Shown: positions 10,765 to 22,420, counted from the first letter of the stretch. The stretch: DNA of 64,000 nucleotides from Bemisia tabaci (GCF_918797505.1 NC_092796.1:30762098-30826097), one strand, 5' to 3'. Notes: generated from the letters alone by a model not told the origin. Numbers and translations are program-made.

Positions 10765-11848
10765 TATCGGTAAAAATATCGCATTGTGCAGGTGTAAATT
10801 GCGGTTGAAGTAATCAGACACAGCTCACGGCTGAAAATGCAACAAAGCTGACATGACACCTTTATCTGATTAGGGAGATAAGTGGATCATCTTACAAATT
10901 AACGACTTGTCAAATTAGTGACTTGTATCTGCAAGAGTCCTCGCTGGCAAGGAATTACCTATTCATCTCCCTCCTGATAAAATTATTACAGATAAGCCAC
11001 GCTGTTTCGTTGTCGGATTATCCGCCAAAATCAACCCGAGAGCTCGAGGAACAGTTGAAAATGTTTAAAATATCAGGAAAATGTCCTTCTTTACCTTGCC
11101 ACCTTAAAAAATAATTTTTTAACGAAGAAAACTCCTCTAACCCCACGGGAGTTTTGAAAAAGTGGCTCACGTAGATCGTAGGGAAAATATTTTAAAGTAT
11201 TTTTGAAATGTCAATTGACACAGAATTCTTTGTTAGGGTCACCGCAGGTACCCGGGGGAGGCACCCTCAAAATTTTCTACCTAAGTTCCAGCGCTATTCT
11301 ACAAACCTCCTATCAGAAAAATTTGGTGCATTGGACCCAAAAAATTCAAATTTACATTCGTTTAAACAGCAAGCGCGTGGTGGCAACAATGTAAACATAA
11401 ATCTGTAATACTACCGTGCCGATTCTCTCCGGAAAAATGAGCGAGTTTTTGTGGCGCACAAAAAATATTCTTTGGATTTTCCAGCGTTTTTGTTTAAAAT
11501 ATAATCAAAATCGTTTACTTGTTTATTTTTCCCCTTTTCTCCGACCAGACTTCAACTCGATCAAAGTTGGACTGAAATATGTGTCAGAGGACAGTTACTT
11601 CTGTAGTTAAACAGATTTACGTGATTCTCTCATTTGATCTTGGGAACATCTCTGAAAAGATCCACTTCAAACAGCGATGACAACGCGAACACGCTCGAGA
11701 TAAATAATATCTTGTTAAAATTGCGACCGGGAAGTAAATAAACAAACGCTGGTAAAAGTACACACGGCGGTCAGTTTTTTATGTGACGTCACGGAATCTA
11801 TTGGCGAGATGTTTTTCAATCTGAAATAGATTTAGATTTTCGGTGACT
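10030..11848. other. No gene recognised; long A-run
   Basis: About 1.8 kb without a recognisable gene. It contains an uninterrupted A-run at 10732-10760. The open frames here are short and resemble no known family. Confidence 0.4.
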
Positions 11849-11849
11849 T

Positions 11850-12340
11850 TGCATGTGTCAGGAATTTGCGATCTAAACACTGATTTCTAAGTAAAATCTC
11901 GCGAGAAACACAATGGTGCCACTGGTTGTCTTTGAAATCAACTCCAAAGCTCAAAAAAGCTCTTCAAGTTGAGGCCGTAATGGAGGGGATATCTCACGCT
12001 ACCCTGAGAGTCCACCTCTATAACAAGACAAGCTGTCTCTGCAAAGTTAGGGAGCAGATACATTAACAGGAAGGCCGCTTTGTTGGGGGACTCCAAAACT
12101 GAAAACACGGCAACCCTACAAATGTATTTGTTACCTAACTTTGCATAAAGAGTTTGTCTTGGTATAGAGGTGGACTCTCAGGGTAGCGTAAGAAATCCCC
12201 TCCATTTTGGTCTCAATGAGAGCTTTCTTTGAGCTTTGGAGTTTGTTTCTGAGAAAACCAGAGGCACCATCATCGTGTTTATCGCGAAATTTTAAATAAG
12301 GATTAGTACTTAAATCGCAAATTCCTGAGAGCACCATTGA
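11850..12340. mobile_element. Long fold-back element family F, copy 1
   Basis: A roughly 490-bp palindromic element. The left arm carries GCATGTGTCAGGAATTTGCG, CAATGGTGCCACTGG, AATGGAGGGGATATC and GAGAGTCCACCTCTATA. The right arm repeats these inverted in the opposite order. The arms are about 200 bp with a short centre around 12062-12115. A second copy lies at 18757-19269. The 68-codon open frame on the minus strand is a shadow of the arm. Confidence 0.8.
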
Positions 12341-12839
12341 GGGACGAAAAGCTTGAAATAAATGATCGTATTGCTAAATTGGGCTGAGGGGCGAAAAGTC
12401 TCGACAGGAGAGGGGAGGGGGTAGGAAACTCCATCCACCCCGGTCTTCCAGCGAGGGTCTCCGTTGAGTCAATCTGAGATCGGAACGAGTCTTGTTAAAA
12501 ACTTGCGGAAGTGAGAAAAGTAGGTGAGAGACGCATTTTCCGTCGCTGCAGAAATTGATAGCGAGGTAACTGTGTTAAGATCGTATATCTGAGCGCAGTT
12601 GAAATAAGGACTGCGAGAATTTTATTTCTCAATTCCGCCAGGTATTTTGTCTTGTCTTAACTCTACCCGACTGGAAAGATATTGAAGCGCTTTCGCAAGT
12701 ATTGCCAGGGCGCAGATAGTGCGCCCTGAGCTCGCCAGCTCTCCTCTAACTTATAGGATATGAGACTGGGATATTTATTTTAGGTCCAAACCTAAATTCC
12801 CAGGACTTACGCATTCTCAGAAAGAAAACCTTCATTTTT
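12341..12839. other. No gene recognised
   Basis: Unique-looking sequence with no long open frame. I see no feature that can be supported. Confidence 0.4.
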
Positions 12840-13155
12840 GGTGACATTTTCAAATTTGTGACGTGCACTGTTGAAAATTTCGAGGTAGAATTCTATGCCG
12901 GAGTCTATATCAGTACTCCCATTTCATTTCCGTCATAAGTTCCCGGACTGGGAACTTTTTTGTTCCAGTTTCTTCCACTTTATGACCGTCAAAAGTTCCG
13001 GAAAATGCAAAAGATCCGGAACATTTCAGGAATTTCAAAAGTTCAGGGAAAAATTCTGGAAAATCTCAAAAGTTCTGAAATTCGGTACTAGTTCCGGAAA
13101 ATGGGAGCACTAGTATACATAGCGCCCAAAAACCCCGAGTGATATGAATGCGGAA
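12840..13155. repeat. Dispersed repeat family E, copy 1
   Basis: This block is repeated at 17308-17553 plus 17804-17850. Shared phrases include TTGTGACGTGCA, AATTTCGAGGTAGAATTCT, GGAAAATGCAAAAGATCCGG and GCGCCCAAAAACCCCGAGTG. It is studded with short AAAGTTCCGGAA-type repeats, and the ends CTCCCATTT / AATGGGAGCAC are inverted, so it may be a MITE. Comparing the two copies locates a later insertion in copy 2. Confidence 0.75.
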
Positions 13156-13304
13156 CCTTCATTTTTGGTAAAAGAGGGTTTCAATGTATGATCGCAAAAC
13201 TGCGCAAAAAAACAAAAAGACATTAGTTACGTTAGTTCTGATTGTACAAGATTCCAAGACTCGGATATCTAGTAGTTATTACTCGATTTTCAATGGTGCT
13301 CGTC

Positions 13305-13460
13305 AGTGGTGTGGCGTACTTTGCGATATATCGATTGATCTGCCATTTCAACCTATGAAAAATATCGATAAATAGGGTGTCCGCAACAGACACTTTACCA
13401 ATCGGATCTTTACCGTGGCAAAAAATGGGGAAAAATTGATAATCGATTATTCACGCCACC
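13305..13460. mobile_element. MITE family C, copy 2
   Basis: A family C fold-back. The left end is GTGGCGTACTTTGCGATATA, then TCGATTGATCTGCC and AACCTATGAAAAATATCG. The right arm GATAATCGATTATTCACGCC closes it. It has the same layout and size as the copy at 9870-10028. Confidence 0.75.
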
Positions 13461-13804
13461 CGGCCACCACGGTGGCTTAAAAGATGAGGTACACGATAAA
13501 GAGGTTCCACACTTCCACAGCTCCAAAATTGGTCTTGATGCCGCTCTGACCACAGGGTGAGTGTGAGAGGAAAACCCGGTTGTCATTGGAGACTCTTAAG
13601 AGTCCACCGTAAAGGGAGAGAGTAGGTTGAAAGAACTTGGCATGTAGGAAACTTGATAGTGGGGAGGTCCCTGGTTTTTTCACGTGATCTGAAAGTTACT
13701 GTTGGGGATCAAACCGTGTACCTATTCGCATCATTTTCTCATTCGATCAATGACGCGTTGAACAATCTACTCACAAAACACATGTGGATAGTGAACGTGG
13801 TTCA
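13461..13804. other. No gene recognised
   Basis: A 68-codon minus-strand open frame is present but resembles no protein I know. I call no feature. Confidence 0.35.
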
Positions 13805-14068
13805 GCAGACTGCTGAATGAAATGGATTGAAAAAACGGTGGACAAAGCAGACAGAGAGAAAATAGAGCTATCCTATCGGTTGAAACGAGTGGTTGTGTTG
13901 GACTAAGGGGGGAAACAAGGGACTAACAATAGGGTCTCTCATGGGTTGCCGTTAGTTAGTCTATTACTTATACCTCCTTTGTCCATTACAACCATCCGCT
14001 TGCACCCATAGGATGCTCCATTTTCTCTTTGTCTATCGCTTTGTCTATCAATTTCAATAATCAACCCA
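13805..14068. mobile_element. MITE family D, copy 1
   Basis: An inverted-repeat element of about 260 bp. Its right end is GTCTATCAATTTCAATAATC, preceded by CATTTTCTCTTTGTCTATCG and ACAACCATCCGCTTGCACCC. The left arm carries partly matching inverted segments (ACAGAGAGAAAATAGAGC, GAAACGAGTGGTTGTGTTGG). Other copies lie at 15195-15427 and 48841-49351. Confidence 0.7.
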
Positions 14069-15130
14069 CATAGTGATATGAATAAGGAGTGAGATGGAAT
14101 GAGGGCACTCCGCGAAAAGGCTAGATCTCATTTCGCACTTGTATCATTCACGTTTTCTGGTGACAAAATAGACTCAGGAGAGAAATGCATTTCGGATATC
14201 AATCCGAGATATCTAGCAGTGAGGTTCGCAATTAACAGTAGATGATTAAAAATAGATCACTTATCTGCAACGTGCTATTATTTAAAATATCGCAAGGAAC
14301 TACCCATCGCAACACTCATTACAGACTCTCATTACACAGAGGTAAGTGTTGCTGCTTGTAAAGAAAACACAAAATCCCAAAAGTAAATTTTACTCGACCT
14401 GTGTTCATTGCTCGGAAAGCTCACGGGGAAAATTTCCAGATTATTTCATCTCCGATGAAAATGTAGCACATTGCTTAGTGTTGGATAGAACTCGGATTTT
14501 TATCCAGGCTTGGCAACGTGGGGAAAAAAGAAAAAAAATAATTTGTCAGTGAGTTGCCCGTGCGTTTATTCTGCTGAGCGGAAATATTTCAATTTAAGGT
14601 ACTATCTTTCAGGGATCCTCCCGGACCCGCCGGAGGAGTTGCCAAACCGTGCGATAAAAAAATAACTTCACCGCTAACTTGGTCTGAAACTCATAATTCA
14701 GCGTCCAACGATGGCAATATTGCATGAATCTCATCCAGATGCACCTGGCGCTTGACTACTTCTCGTTCTTTGTTTACACGTGCCACCCCGTCGCGGAGGT
14801 GCTGCCTCGGCGAAGTAATTCTCCTATTTCCAACCTCCTGCCACTCGACCATCCTCCAAAAATGCAACAGCGCTCTTGCGTTTTGTGATTACACGTCAGT
14901 CTTATATACTCTGTGCGCCCAGTGTAATTGGTTTATTGTCGAAAATTGCAGTTTTAAGCGTAAAAAAGAAAAATTACAGCCATTTTTCATAAAGTTACGA
15001 AGGCTCAACCGTCCAGTCATTACTCAATGATGACAGCACGTAAAGTAGTTGAGGGAAGTCTGAATGTACAAATTTGAAAAATACTAAATTTCTATGGGGA
15101 AAAACGAATGAAAATTGGACGTATTTCCGT
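14069..15130. other. No gene recognised
   Basis: Sequence with short open frames only (up to 92 codons at 14752-15030), none of a recognisable family. No repeat structure stands out. Confidence 0.4.
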
Positions 15131-15427
15131 GGCGTGGCGTGTTTCGCGAAACACCGATTGATCTGCCATTTAAACTAAGAGAAAAGGATCGATAAAGGAC
15201 ACTAAGGGGAAATGAAGCACTTCTATTCGTTGAAACGGATGGTTGCTATGGACTAAGGGGAGATATGATGGACCAACTAAAGGGTCCCTCGTGATTTGCC
15301 GTCAGTTCGTCTATTCCTTACCTCTTTTGTCTATTGCAACCAACCGCTTCCACCAATAAAATCGGTCCATTTTCTCTTTATCTCCTTTGTCTATCGCTAT
15401 GTCCATCAATTTCAATAATCAGCCCCT
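15131..15427. mobile_element. Partial family C element joined to MITE family D, copy 2
   Basis: At 15131-15194 the sequence is the left part of family C (GTGGCGTGTTTCGCG, ACCGATTGATCTGCCATTTA). It then switches to family D, with CGTTGAAACGGATGGTTGCT through CATCAATTTCAATAATCAGC. The join suggests that a D element inserted into, or recombined with, a C element and the C right half was lost. Both parts are non-coding. Confidence 0.65.
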
Positions 15428-15550
15428 GGGAGCAATACTGTATAGTCCTAAATAACAACAGGTACCTAAAAGTTCCATTAACTTTAAGACTTCTAAGCGG
15501 TAGAGGAAGAGATTCCCGGTTTCTAGAGCAGCTTCCTTAATTTTTCCTTG

Positions 15551-16395
15551 CACTGAAAAAAAACTCCGGCTCCAGGAGCCGTACTTACGGGCTATATAGC
15601 ACTTCCGTGCGTTTCGGGTGAGGAGACCGTAAGTCCTCCATTCAGGAGCCGGAGCAACGGCCTTTAAACCCGTAGCAAAAAGAGCTCCCGGCTCCGAGGC
15701 CGATGCTCTGGCTCCTGAATGCGGGTTTACGGTCTCCTCACCCGTAACGCACGGTAGTGTTATACAGGGTGTCCCAGGATTAAGTACGAATATTGAAGGA
15801 GTCGATTCTTAGGGTGAAAAAAGACGTTTCCGTGGTTCAAATTTTTTTTTCTAAAAACGCTTTCCCTGGGGGCTACGGCCCCCCAAAGTTGGAGAAAAAA
15901 AATCGTATTTTTAAATTTGTGACAATGTTTATCAATCAATATTAGTGAAAATTGGTAAATGGGGGTAATTTTTAGCGTTTTTTTCATTTTTGACCTCCAA
16001 AAAAGAGAAAATGCATTTTGAGGGGGGTTTAGGGGGAGTACTGAACCTAAAAGTAGCCAAAATGAATGTTTCCAGCGACAAAAATTGTTTTTTGACGACA
16101 GCAATTGATTTAGCGTTGAAAATTATTGAGATAATATGTATTGCGGTTTTTCGATATGACTCATCGTTTTCGAGATAATAGGGACTATAGATGGAGCACG
16201 AGTGGGCGCGAAGGGGGTGGGGGGGGGGGGGTCGGGTGGCCCACAGGAAAAGCGTTTTTGGAAAAAAAAATTATACCACAAAAACGTCGTTTTTTGACCT
16301 AAAGAATCGACTCCTTAAATATTCGTACTCAATCCTGGGACACCCTATATAGCCCGTAATTACGGATTCCAGAGCCGGAGTTTTTTTTTACTGTG
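15551..16395. mobile_element. Palindromic element with CACTGAAAAAAAACTCCGGC end, interrupted
   Basis: The left terminus CACTGAAAAAAAACTCCGGC is matched inverted at the right by CCGGAGTTTTTTTTTTACTG. The inner arms are also complementary: TGAGGAGACCGTAAGTCC pairs with GGTTTACGGTCTCCTCA. The right arm is split by the 582-bp element at 15765-16346. The original palindromic junction (GGGCTATATAG) can be read across the insertion site. Confidence 0.8.
15765..16346. mobile_element. 582-bp inverted-repeat element nested in the preceding element
   Basis: The ends CAGGGTGTCCCAGGATTAAG and, inverted from the right, TAGGGTGTCCCAGGATTGAG begin arms of about 85 bp. These include GAAGGAGTCGATTCTT / AAGAATCGACTCCTT. 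It lies within a TATA sequence, consistent with a TA or TATA target duplication. The interior has short open frames on both strands without similarity to a known transposase. A G-run lies near 16217-16230. Confidence 0.8.
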
Positions 16396-16894
16396 AAGTG
16401 TTTTATTTCCAGATGAATCCCGGTTTTCCACCACCATGATTGAAAACAACGAACTGTCGGAATCCCAACCCGGATCAAGCTTAAATTTCCTCCCGGAGCA
16501 GGAGCCAGCGGACCGCGGTATTCCGGAGCGAGACCTCCCATTGTGCGGCGGGGTGTAATCCCTACCCTTCGCTTGTCCACCGCTCTAATCTCCCCGAGCT
16601 TCTTCCGCTCCTCTTTTTCCCGGGATTTTATGGTGCTGCCATCTGTTGCGAACTTTATCAAGTACGTTTAACGGCGCGGCGTCGGTCGTTCGTTCCGCAG
16701 GTGAAACTCTTTTAACGACGCGGAGCGCTCCCGTCTTACGGAGGAGAGCCGCCAGTGGAGTCTGCGATGAGCCTTGAGACGCATTACAGCAAGCGCAAAC
16801 CGTGGCTCATACGGAAGCGCAGTTGAGGCTCTCTTCCGTAACATGGTGGAGCGTGTCGCATCGCTCACTCAAGAACAAGGCACGCGGGCCGACA
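16396..16894. other. No gene recognised
   Basis: A locally GC-rich stretch with a 110-codon minus-strand open frame (16329-16661) whose downstream half falls outside the adjoining element. I do not recognise the product and there is no conserved motif, so it is probably chance. Confidence 0.35.
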
Positions 16895-17128
16895 CACAGT
16901 GGATCGAGTCAATTAGAAAGGTCGGACATGAAATTTTTCATTAAAACTGCAAATTTTTTATGTTTATTTCGTCACATTTTAAATTTCAAGGTGTGTTTTT
17001 ACAAGAAAATTGCACGACAAAACCAACGGGACCACTTTCAGAACCTCAAAGTTTCGTATAACGGAGTTATAAGCGTTTTAAAGTTTCCAAATTTTGTCCG
17101 GACTCACCTATTGACTCGACCCACCGTG
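16895..17128. mobile_element. MITE family A, copy 3, inverted
   Basis: A 234-bp copy of family A in the opposite orientation to copies 1 and 2. The internal phrases ACTGCAAATTTTTTATG and GGAGTTATAAGCG appear as complements of those copies. The ends are CACAGTGGATCGAGTCAATT and CTATTGACTCGACCCACCGTG. Confidence 0.85.
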
Positions 17129-17307
17129 CGACACTCTGTTTACTCGTAGCGACGCGACGAGGGAAGAGAAAAGAGCATGCTTCGAGCTTTTCCGGTGTCT
17201 CCTGCGAGAGAGTCTCACGTGTGTCGTAACTTTCAAAATACCCCCCGGAATACCGCCGGTGCTGAGGAAAAATGTCGTATGAGAATTCGAACGTTGCGCA
17301 TCGATAA

Positions 17308-17850
17308 AATTTGTGACGTGCAATGTTGAAAATTTCGAGGTAGAATTCTGAGCCGGAGTCTACATAAGTGCTCCCATTTAATGGCCGTCAAAAGTTCCGG
17401 GAGCCTTCATAGATTTTTTCAAAGTTCCAAGAAAGTTCCGGAAAATGCAAAAGATCCGGAACATTTCGGAAATCTCAAAAGTTTAGGGACAAGTTCAGGA
17501 AAATCTTAAAAGTTCCGAAATTCGGTTCTAGTGGAATGGGAGCACTGATCTATTCTGCCGTGCTAAGGAACGTCGTATGAACCTTCGGACGTTGCCAAAT
17601 TTCCTGAGATAAAACAAAAATTCCCCGGTAAACTTATGAATATTTTCTTTCCAATTTTACAGATAATTTTGTTCGCAATCTCACCTAAAGTTCCTGAAAA
17701 TTTCGAGGATAAATATTCAAAACTTTCCTCAAAAATAAATATTTAATTGAAGGAAATTTGGCAACTCTCGAATGTTCATACGGCGTTCTTCCTTAGCACG
17801 GCAGTGTATAGCGCCCAAAAACCCCGAGTGATATGAATGTGGAGCGGAAC
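17308..17850. repeat. Dispersed repeat family E, copy 2, split by a MITE
   Basis: This copy of family E runs from TTGTGACGTGCAATG to AATGGGAGCACTG. It resumes after 17803 with TATAGCGCCCAAAAACCCCG. The MITE family B element at 17556-17803 separates the two parts. Relative to copy 1 it also has a short internal rearrangement near 17390-17440. Confidence 0.75.
17556..17803. mobile_element. MITE family B, copy 3, inserted in family E
   Basis: A 248-bp element from TGCCGTGCTAAGGAACGTCG to GCGTTCTTCCTTAGCACGGCA. Comparison with the uninterrupted family E copy (near 13108) shows that it inserted between ..GGGAGCACT and TATAGCGCCC. The target duplication is not clear. Confidence 0.85.
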
Positions 17851-18756
17851 CTATTCAGAGTAGATTTCTCACATTTGCGGATATATCCGTGCGGACCTTC
17901 ATTGTATATCAGCATGGATCGCGTGCGGACCAAAAGCTTTAATGTAACGTTAATTATAACTTGAAACTTTAAGCGAATGCTCCTGAGAGTTTCAAAAATG
18001 TTTAGCATGGAAAACGGAATTGTTTTGTTTGACCCCAAACCGGTTTTTTCGCTGTACTGAATAGTAAGATTTTCCTTCCTGAGCACGTTTTGCTCTGTTG
18101 CGGTCCCAAGTGTACTTTTGAAAAATAAGTTTTGAATATTTTACTTGAAGTTAACAGGTACAGCAGAAAAACAATTCAAGAAAATCCTCTGAAAACTTCG
18201 ACACCAGTCATTAGGTTTACCAGTAAATTTGTACTTAATGGGGAAAATTTAACAACGTCCGAATTTACAGACACTTATCCATTGCAAAGCGCGATATACT
18301 CGCTTGCAATGGGCCAAAGAAGTTCGGTACAAATATGAAGCGAGGCTTGCCGCGACGTCTTCAAAACATTAAAATAACAGAACCTATGAATACAACTATT
18401 CGTACTCAAAGGATGTCCGGGTTGCGTAGGTTTTAAATGAAGGCGCTCCGGCTTCCTTTTGCCCACAGTGCAGCGATTATGTACGTCAAGGTATGCTACC
18501 GGAGTAAATTGGAACTTGACGCTTACCAGTCTTTCTTTTTTGTTCTGGTTTTGCTAGGCGCGTGAACGGTCCACCAAGTGAACCCTACGTGAAAAAGGAA
18601 AAATTGCAATGACTCCGTTAGCACGCCCTTAGGTCAAGTCAAGTTCCTGGTGATTTGTAAGTTGGAACTGCAATGAGCTAATAACGGGAAAAAGTTTACC
18701 AAGGGTGGCAAAGAAGTCGCCTTCGGAACCACTCGCTTTCCGGATTGCGCACGAGT
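17851..18756. other. No gene recognised
   Basis: Unremarkable AT-rich sequence with short open frames only (up to 97 codons on the minus strand), none recognisable. Confidence 0.4.
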
Positions 18757-19269
18757 AATGGAGATGTTGCATGTGTGAGGAATTTGCGATTTGACTGTTG
18801 ATTCTTATGTAAATGTTCGCGAGAAACACGATGGTGCCACCGGTTTTCTCTGCAATCAACTCCCAAGCTCAAAAAAAGCTCTCAAGTTGAGGCCAAAATG
18901 GAGGGGATATCCATATCCCACGCTATCCTGAGAGTCCACCTCTACATCAAGACAAACTCTCCATGCAAAGATAGGGAGCAAATACATCAGCAGTGATGCC
19001 GTGTTTTCAGTTTTGAAGTCCCCAAATAAAGTGGCAGCCCTGTCAAAGTATTTGCTCCCTATCTTTGCTTGGAGAGTTTGTCTTGATGTAGAGGTGGACT
19101 CTCAGGATAGCGTGGGATATTCCCTCCATTTTGGCCTCAACTTGAGAGCTTTTTTGAGCTTGGGAGTTGATTTCAGAGAAAACCAGTGGCACTATCGTGT
19201 TTCTCGCGAACTTTTACGGAAGAATCAACAGTCAAATCGCAAATTCCTCACACATGCAACATCTCCATT
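18757..19269. mobile_element. Long fold-back element family F, copy 2
   Basis: A roughly 510-bp palindrome with arms near 240 bp. The left end AATGGAGATGTTGCATGTGT pairs with the right end ACATGCAACATCTCCATT. Further arm pairs include GAGGTGGACTCTCAG and its complement. It is better preserved than copy 1. Open frames of 76 to 106 codons across it are shadows of the arms. If transcribed it would form a long hairpin RNA. Confidence 0.85.
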
Positions 19270-19323
19270 GGACCGCGATAAGCAGAAAGGAACCAAGCTA
19301 CATCATCTATTGCAAAATTGAAC

Positions 19324-19484
19324 TGGGCAATTTAATTTTTTACATGGAAACGGTTGTGCGGATTTGTATGCAAATTTCAGAGAACGTTCTGCATAGGACG
19401 AAGGAAATTCCTTAAATTTTTTTTTTAAAAATCTGCACAAACGCCCTCTTGTAAAAAAATTAAATTACTCGGTTAAATTTGGCA
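19324..19484. mobile_element. Small fold-back element
   Basis: Inverted arms of about 45 bp. GGCAATTTAATTTTTTACAT with GGTTGTGCGGATTT on the left pairs with AAATCTGCACAAACGCCC and TAAAAAAATTAAATTACTC on the right. No other copy was noticed. Confidence 0.6.
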
Positions 19485-19934
19485 ACAGCTGATGTGGCCT
19501 GGCTCTTTTCTGCTGAACGCGGTCTATTTGTAGGTAGGAATCCATGATGAAAGCTTACGATAGTTTTTCAGAGGGAAGGGCCTCCAGAAATAACAAACGC
19601 AGAAATCCTATACTTCAATGGAATTGGAGAAATTGTCACATTTTTTTTTTTTTTGTAGAATTAAACTTGCGGGACGAGAAACGTCAGGGGCTGAGAAAGG
19701 CATCATTTTCACCACACCCCTTAATACGGCCCTGGATAGCGGGCATTGGCGCGGGAAATTGGAGATTGAGTATGGGCAGCAACCAATCGATGCGTATTTC
19801 GATGCATCTTGGCTCCGATTCAGAATGCAATTTTGGAAGCATCTGGTGCAGCGCGCACCCGCGAATAAAAATGATGAGGAGATGACAACTATATTGATGG
19901 CTCAACTCCAAAACCATGCATCTTAAATACGGCT

Positions 19935-20275
19935 CTTGAAAATTTCCAAGCGTATTTTATTTTTATGGGAGAAAACAAACCTGAATCTTAACTTCAGATT
20001 TTCTTTGATTTCTTTTCTGTTCACTTGTCACTGTAAATATTTCAAGTGATAAAGTTGTCTCTTTCTTTCTCAAAAATAAAAAAAGGAGCAATGCGTGGAA
20101 TACGCATCTCAAGTATGATTCTACAAAATTTTCAAGCGATTTTTATTCTTATGAGAAAAGAAAAATCTTAATTATAACTTGAAATTTTTTCTTTGATTTC
20201 TTTTCATTTCACATGTCACTGTGAATATTTCAAGTGATAAAATTGTCTTTTTTTTATTCCTTGAAAGAAAGGAGG
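19935..20275. repeat. Two-unit tandem repeat, about 188 bp
   Basis: Two head-to-tail units. AAAATTTCCAAGCG at 19939 matches AAAATTTTCAAGCG near 20127. ATATTTCAAGTGATAAAGTT matches ATATTTCAAGTGATAAAATT about 188 bp later. The units are diverged but collinear throughout. Confidence 0.75.
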
Positions 20276-21714
20276 CATGCAAGAAAAGTCTGAAACGTTG
20301 AAACTGAGCTACGTGATTTTAGAGTTTGACCATCGATATCGCCGTTTCCAGAGCGAAAGAACGTACTAATTACATTTCAGTTATGTCAAATTTTCATTGA
20401 CAAATTGTGCATTTACACGGACGGAATTAAATTTTCGGATGTATCTAATTGTAAATCTCGCTAAATTTTCGTTAGATATCCATATCACGCTACAATCCTT
20501 AGGGCAGAAATTTCGGACTTACATTCCTTTTAATTACTTTCTTTTTAGTCCATGTTTTAACCTCCTGAGAATGAAAGGACCCTTCGACCCTCCGAACAAA
20601 CAGCATACACTTATCTCAACGTCACTAGATTTTACAACTCCTAATTTTTTGACGAGCTCTCAATTTCACTCAATCCACACATTTCTCTGCTTTAATATTA
20701 AAAATAAATTTAAAAAAAGAAAAATTGAAAAAAAACTATCCTTTAATATTAAAGATAATTCAGAAAAAATCGAGAAAAAGCGCAAAAGGGCGCGTATTTT
20801 TTTCTACCAGCTAAACATATAAGACGATGCGCAATCTTAGCGACATAGACATATATATATATATGCTGTTTAGTTAGAAACGTCCTTATAAATGTGTTAT
20901 ATACCGAAGGAGGAGTCCTAAATCGTACTTTCCAGTATTAAGTCGTCCATTTCGAGGCAAGGAGTTAGGCGCCTTTTTAACGCCGATACAAGTAAAAGAC
21001 ACTTACCTAAATTACTTTTAAAGAAGAAAAAAAACACATTTTACCTGCAAACTGCGTTCCCTCATTCCCTGGGCTTTCCAACAATTGCTGAGAGCTGAAT
21101 TTATCCAACAAAAACGCGATACTCAGGAGACGGAAAACACCCAACACTTGCTTTCTTTTCCTCTAAATCAATTTACCCGACTATCAAGTTTTTGCGCGGC
21201 TGAAACGCCCGACAAACAGGCAGATTGACACTCCGCAAACGAGACACTTTACCGCTTCACAGAACGAATTAAATAACGGCCAACTTCACAGGAAGCACGA
21301 ATCAAGTTTCAGCGATTCGAAGAAAAAGTTCCTCGCAAACGTCCCGACGATCACTTTAATGAAGTCCAAGAATCAACCTCACTTTGAGACTAGGTCTTCG
21401 TTAGGGAAAGCGTTCACTCAATAACAAAAGGTGATAAAATCCAAGAATGAAAACTACGATAGCGTACGAGAGATACTGGCCGCTCTCGTTGTGGGTTACT
21501 TTCCTTCATTCATCATTTTCCTGAATCATTTTATCGCACGAATCGACGGGTGTATCAAGTCTCGGTCGAGGATGCGAACGAAAACCAGTTTCGCGACAAC
21601 TTATCGACACAAAAACAAAAGGGAACTCACACAGCATTTCAAGTCTTCATGGTGTAGCTATGTCGTTGATCACTTTCCGAGGGCCGAGTGAACACGATTC
21701 CTCTACGAGGCTGA
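20276..21714. other. No gene recognised; short TA microsatellite
   Basis: About 1.4 kb without a recognisable gene. A TA dinucleotide run lies at 20851-20864. A 141-codon plus-strand open frame (20397-20822) has a low-complexity lysine-rich end and resembles nothing known to me. Confidence 0.4.
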
Positions 21715-22120
21715 AGCGCAAAAAAGGCTACTTTCGCGGATATAGAAAGCCAGAAAATGCCAGAGCTTCTCCGTTATTGGAAACGCGGAGAAGGTTACAT
21801 ACGCGGAATCTCGCGGTTATTGAAAACGCGGAAAAGGTCGCGGGCACGGTGCTCCGCGGTTATTTTAAGTGCGGGAAAAGGTCACTTGCTCGAAGTCTCG
21901 CAGTTATCAGAGAACCCGAAGCTTCGCGGTTATTGAAAGCGCGGGAAAGGTGATTTCCGCGGATTTCGCGGTTATTCAAAACGCGGGAGAGGTTACTTGC
22001 GCGGAGGTTCGCGGTTGTTGGAGTCGCGGAAAAGGTTATTTTCGCGGTAGCCTCGCGGTTAATGAAGACGCGGAAAAGGTTATTTTCGCGGTTAATGGAG
22101 ACGCGGGAAAGGTGATTCGT
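21715..22120. repeat. GC-rich minisatellite
   Basis: Degenerate tandem units of roughly 40 to 50 bp built on TCGCGGTTATTGAAAACGCG followed by GGAAAAGGTTA.TTTCGCGG. At least eight units can be counted. The units are CpG-dense and poor in stop codons, which explains the overlapping 167- and 228-codon open frames on opposite strands. These are not called as genes. Confidence 0.8.
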
Positions 22121-22420
22121 GAGGCGCACGCGACGGAGACACGAGGCTGCGTGGCGGGTAGAGGCGTCCACACGGTGTCGCGACCCGACGACTTCTGCAG
22201 GAGCAGTCGACGCGCCGCGCCCGGCGAACGGTCCGCTCGCCCAGACCACCCCCGCCCCCGCCCCCCGCTGCACCTGCCCCGGTTTCCCGCGAAATTTCGC
22301 CACCTCCCCCCGCGCGGGGGTTGCTCCGGGCTCCAGCTCCCCGTGGCTTTCATTCATGATCCACGCTACTAGTCTAAGCCGATCACACCTCCGATCGCGC
22401 TGAGGGGGGGGGGGGGGGGG
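22121..22420. other. GC-rich island with G-run
   Basis: A very GC-rich and CpG-rich 300-bp block with C-rich stretches near 22240-22310 and a run of about 18 G near 22405-22422. It stands out against the AT-rich surroundings. It could be a promoter-proximal region or first exon of an unrecognised gene, or simply an extension of the neighbouring GC-rich repeat. No protein family was identified. Confidence 0.4.

Noticed and set aside
20397..20822. 141-codon open frame with a lysine-rich end
   Set aside because: The tail is low complexity (AAA-rich DNA) and no family is recognisable.
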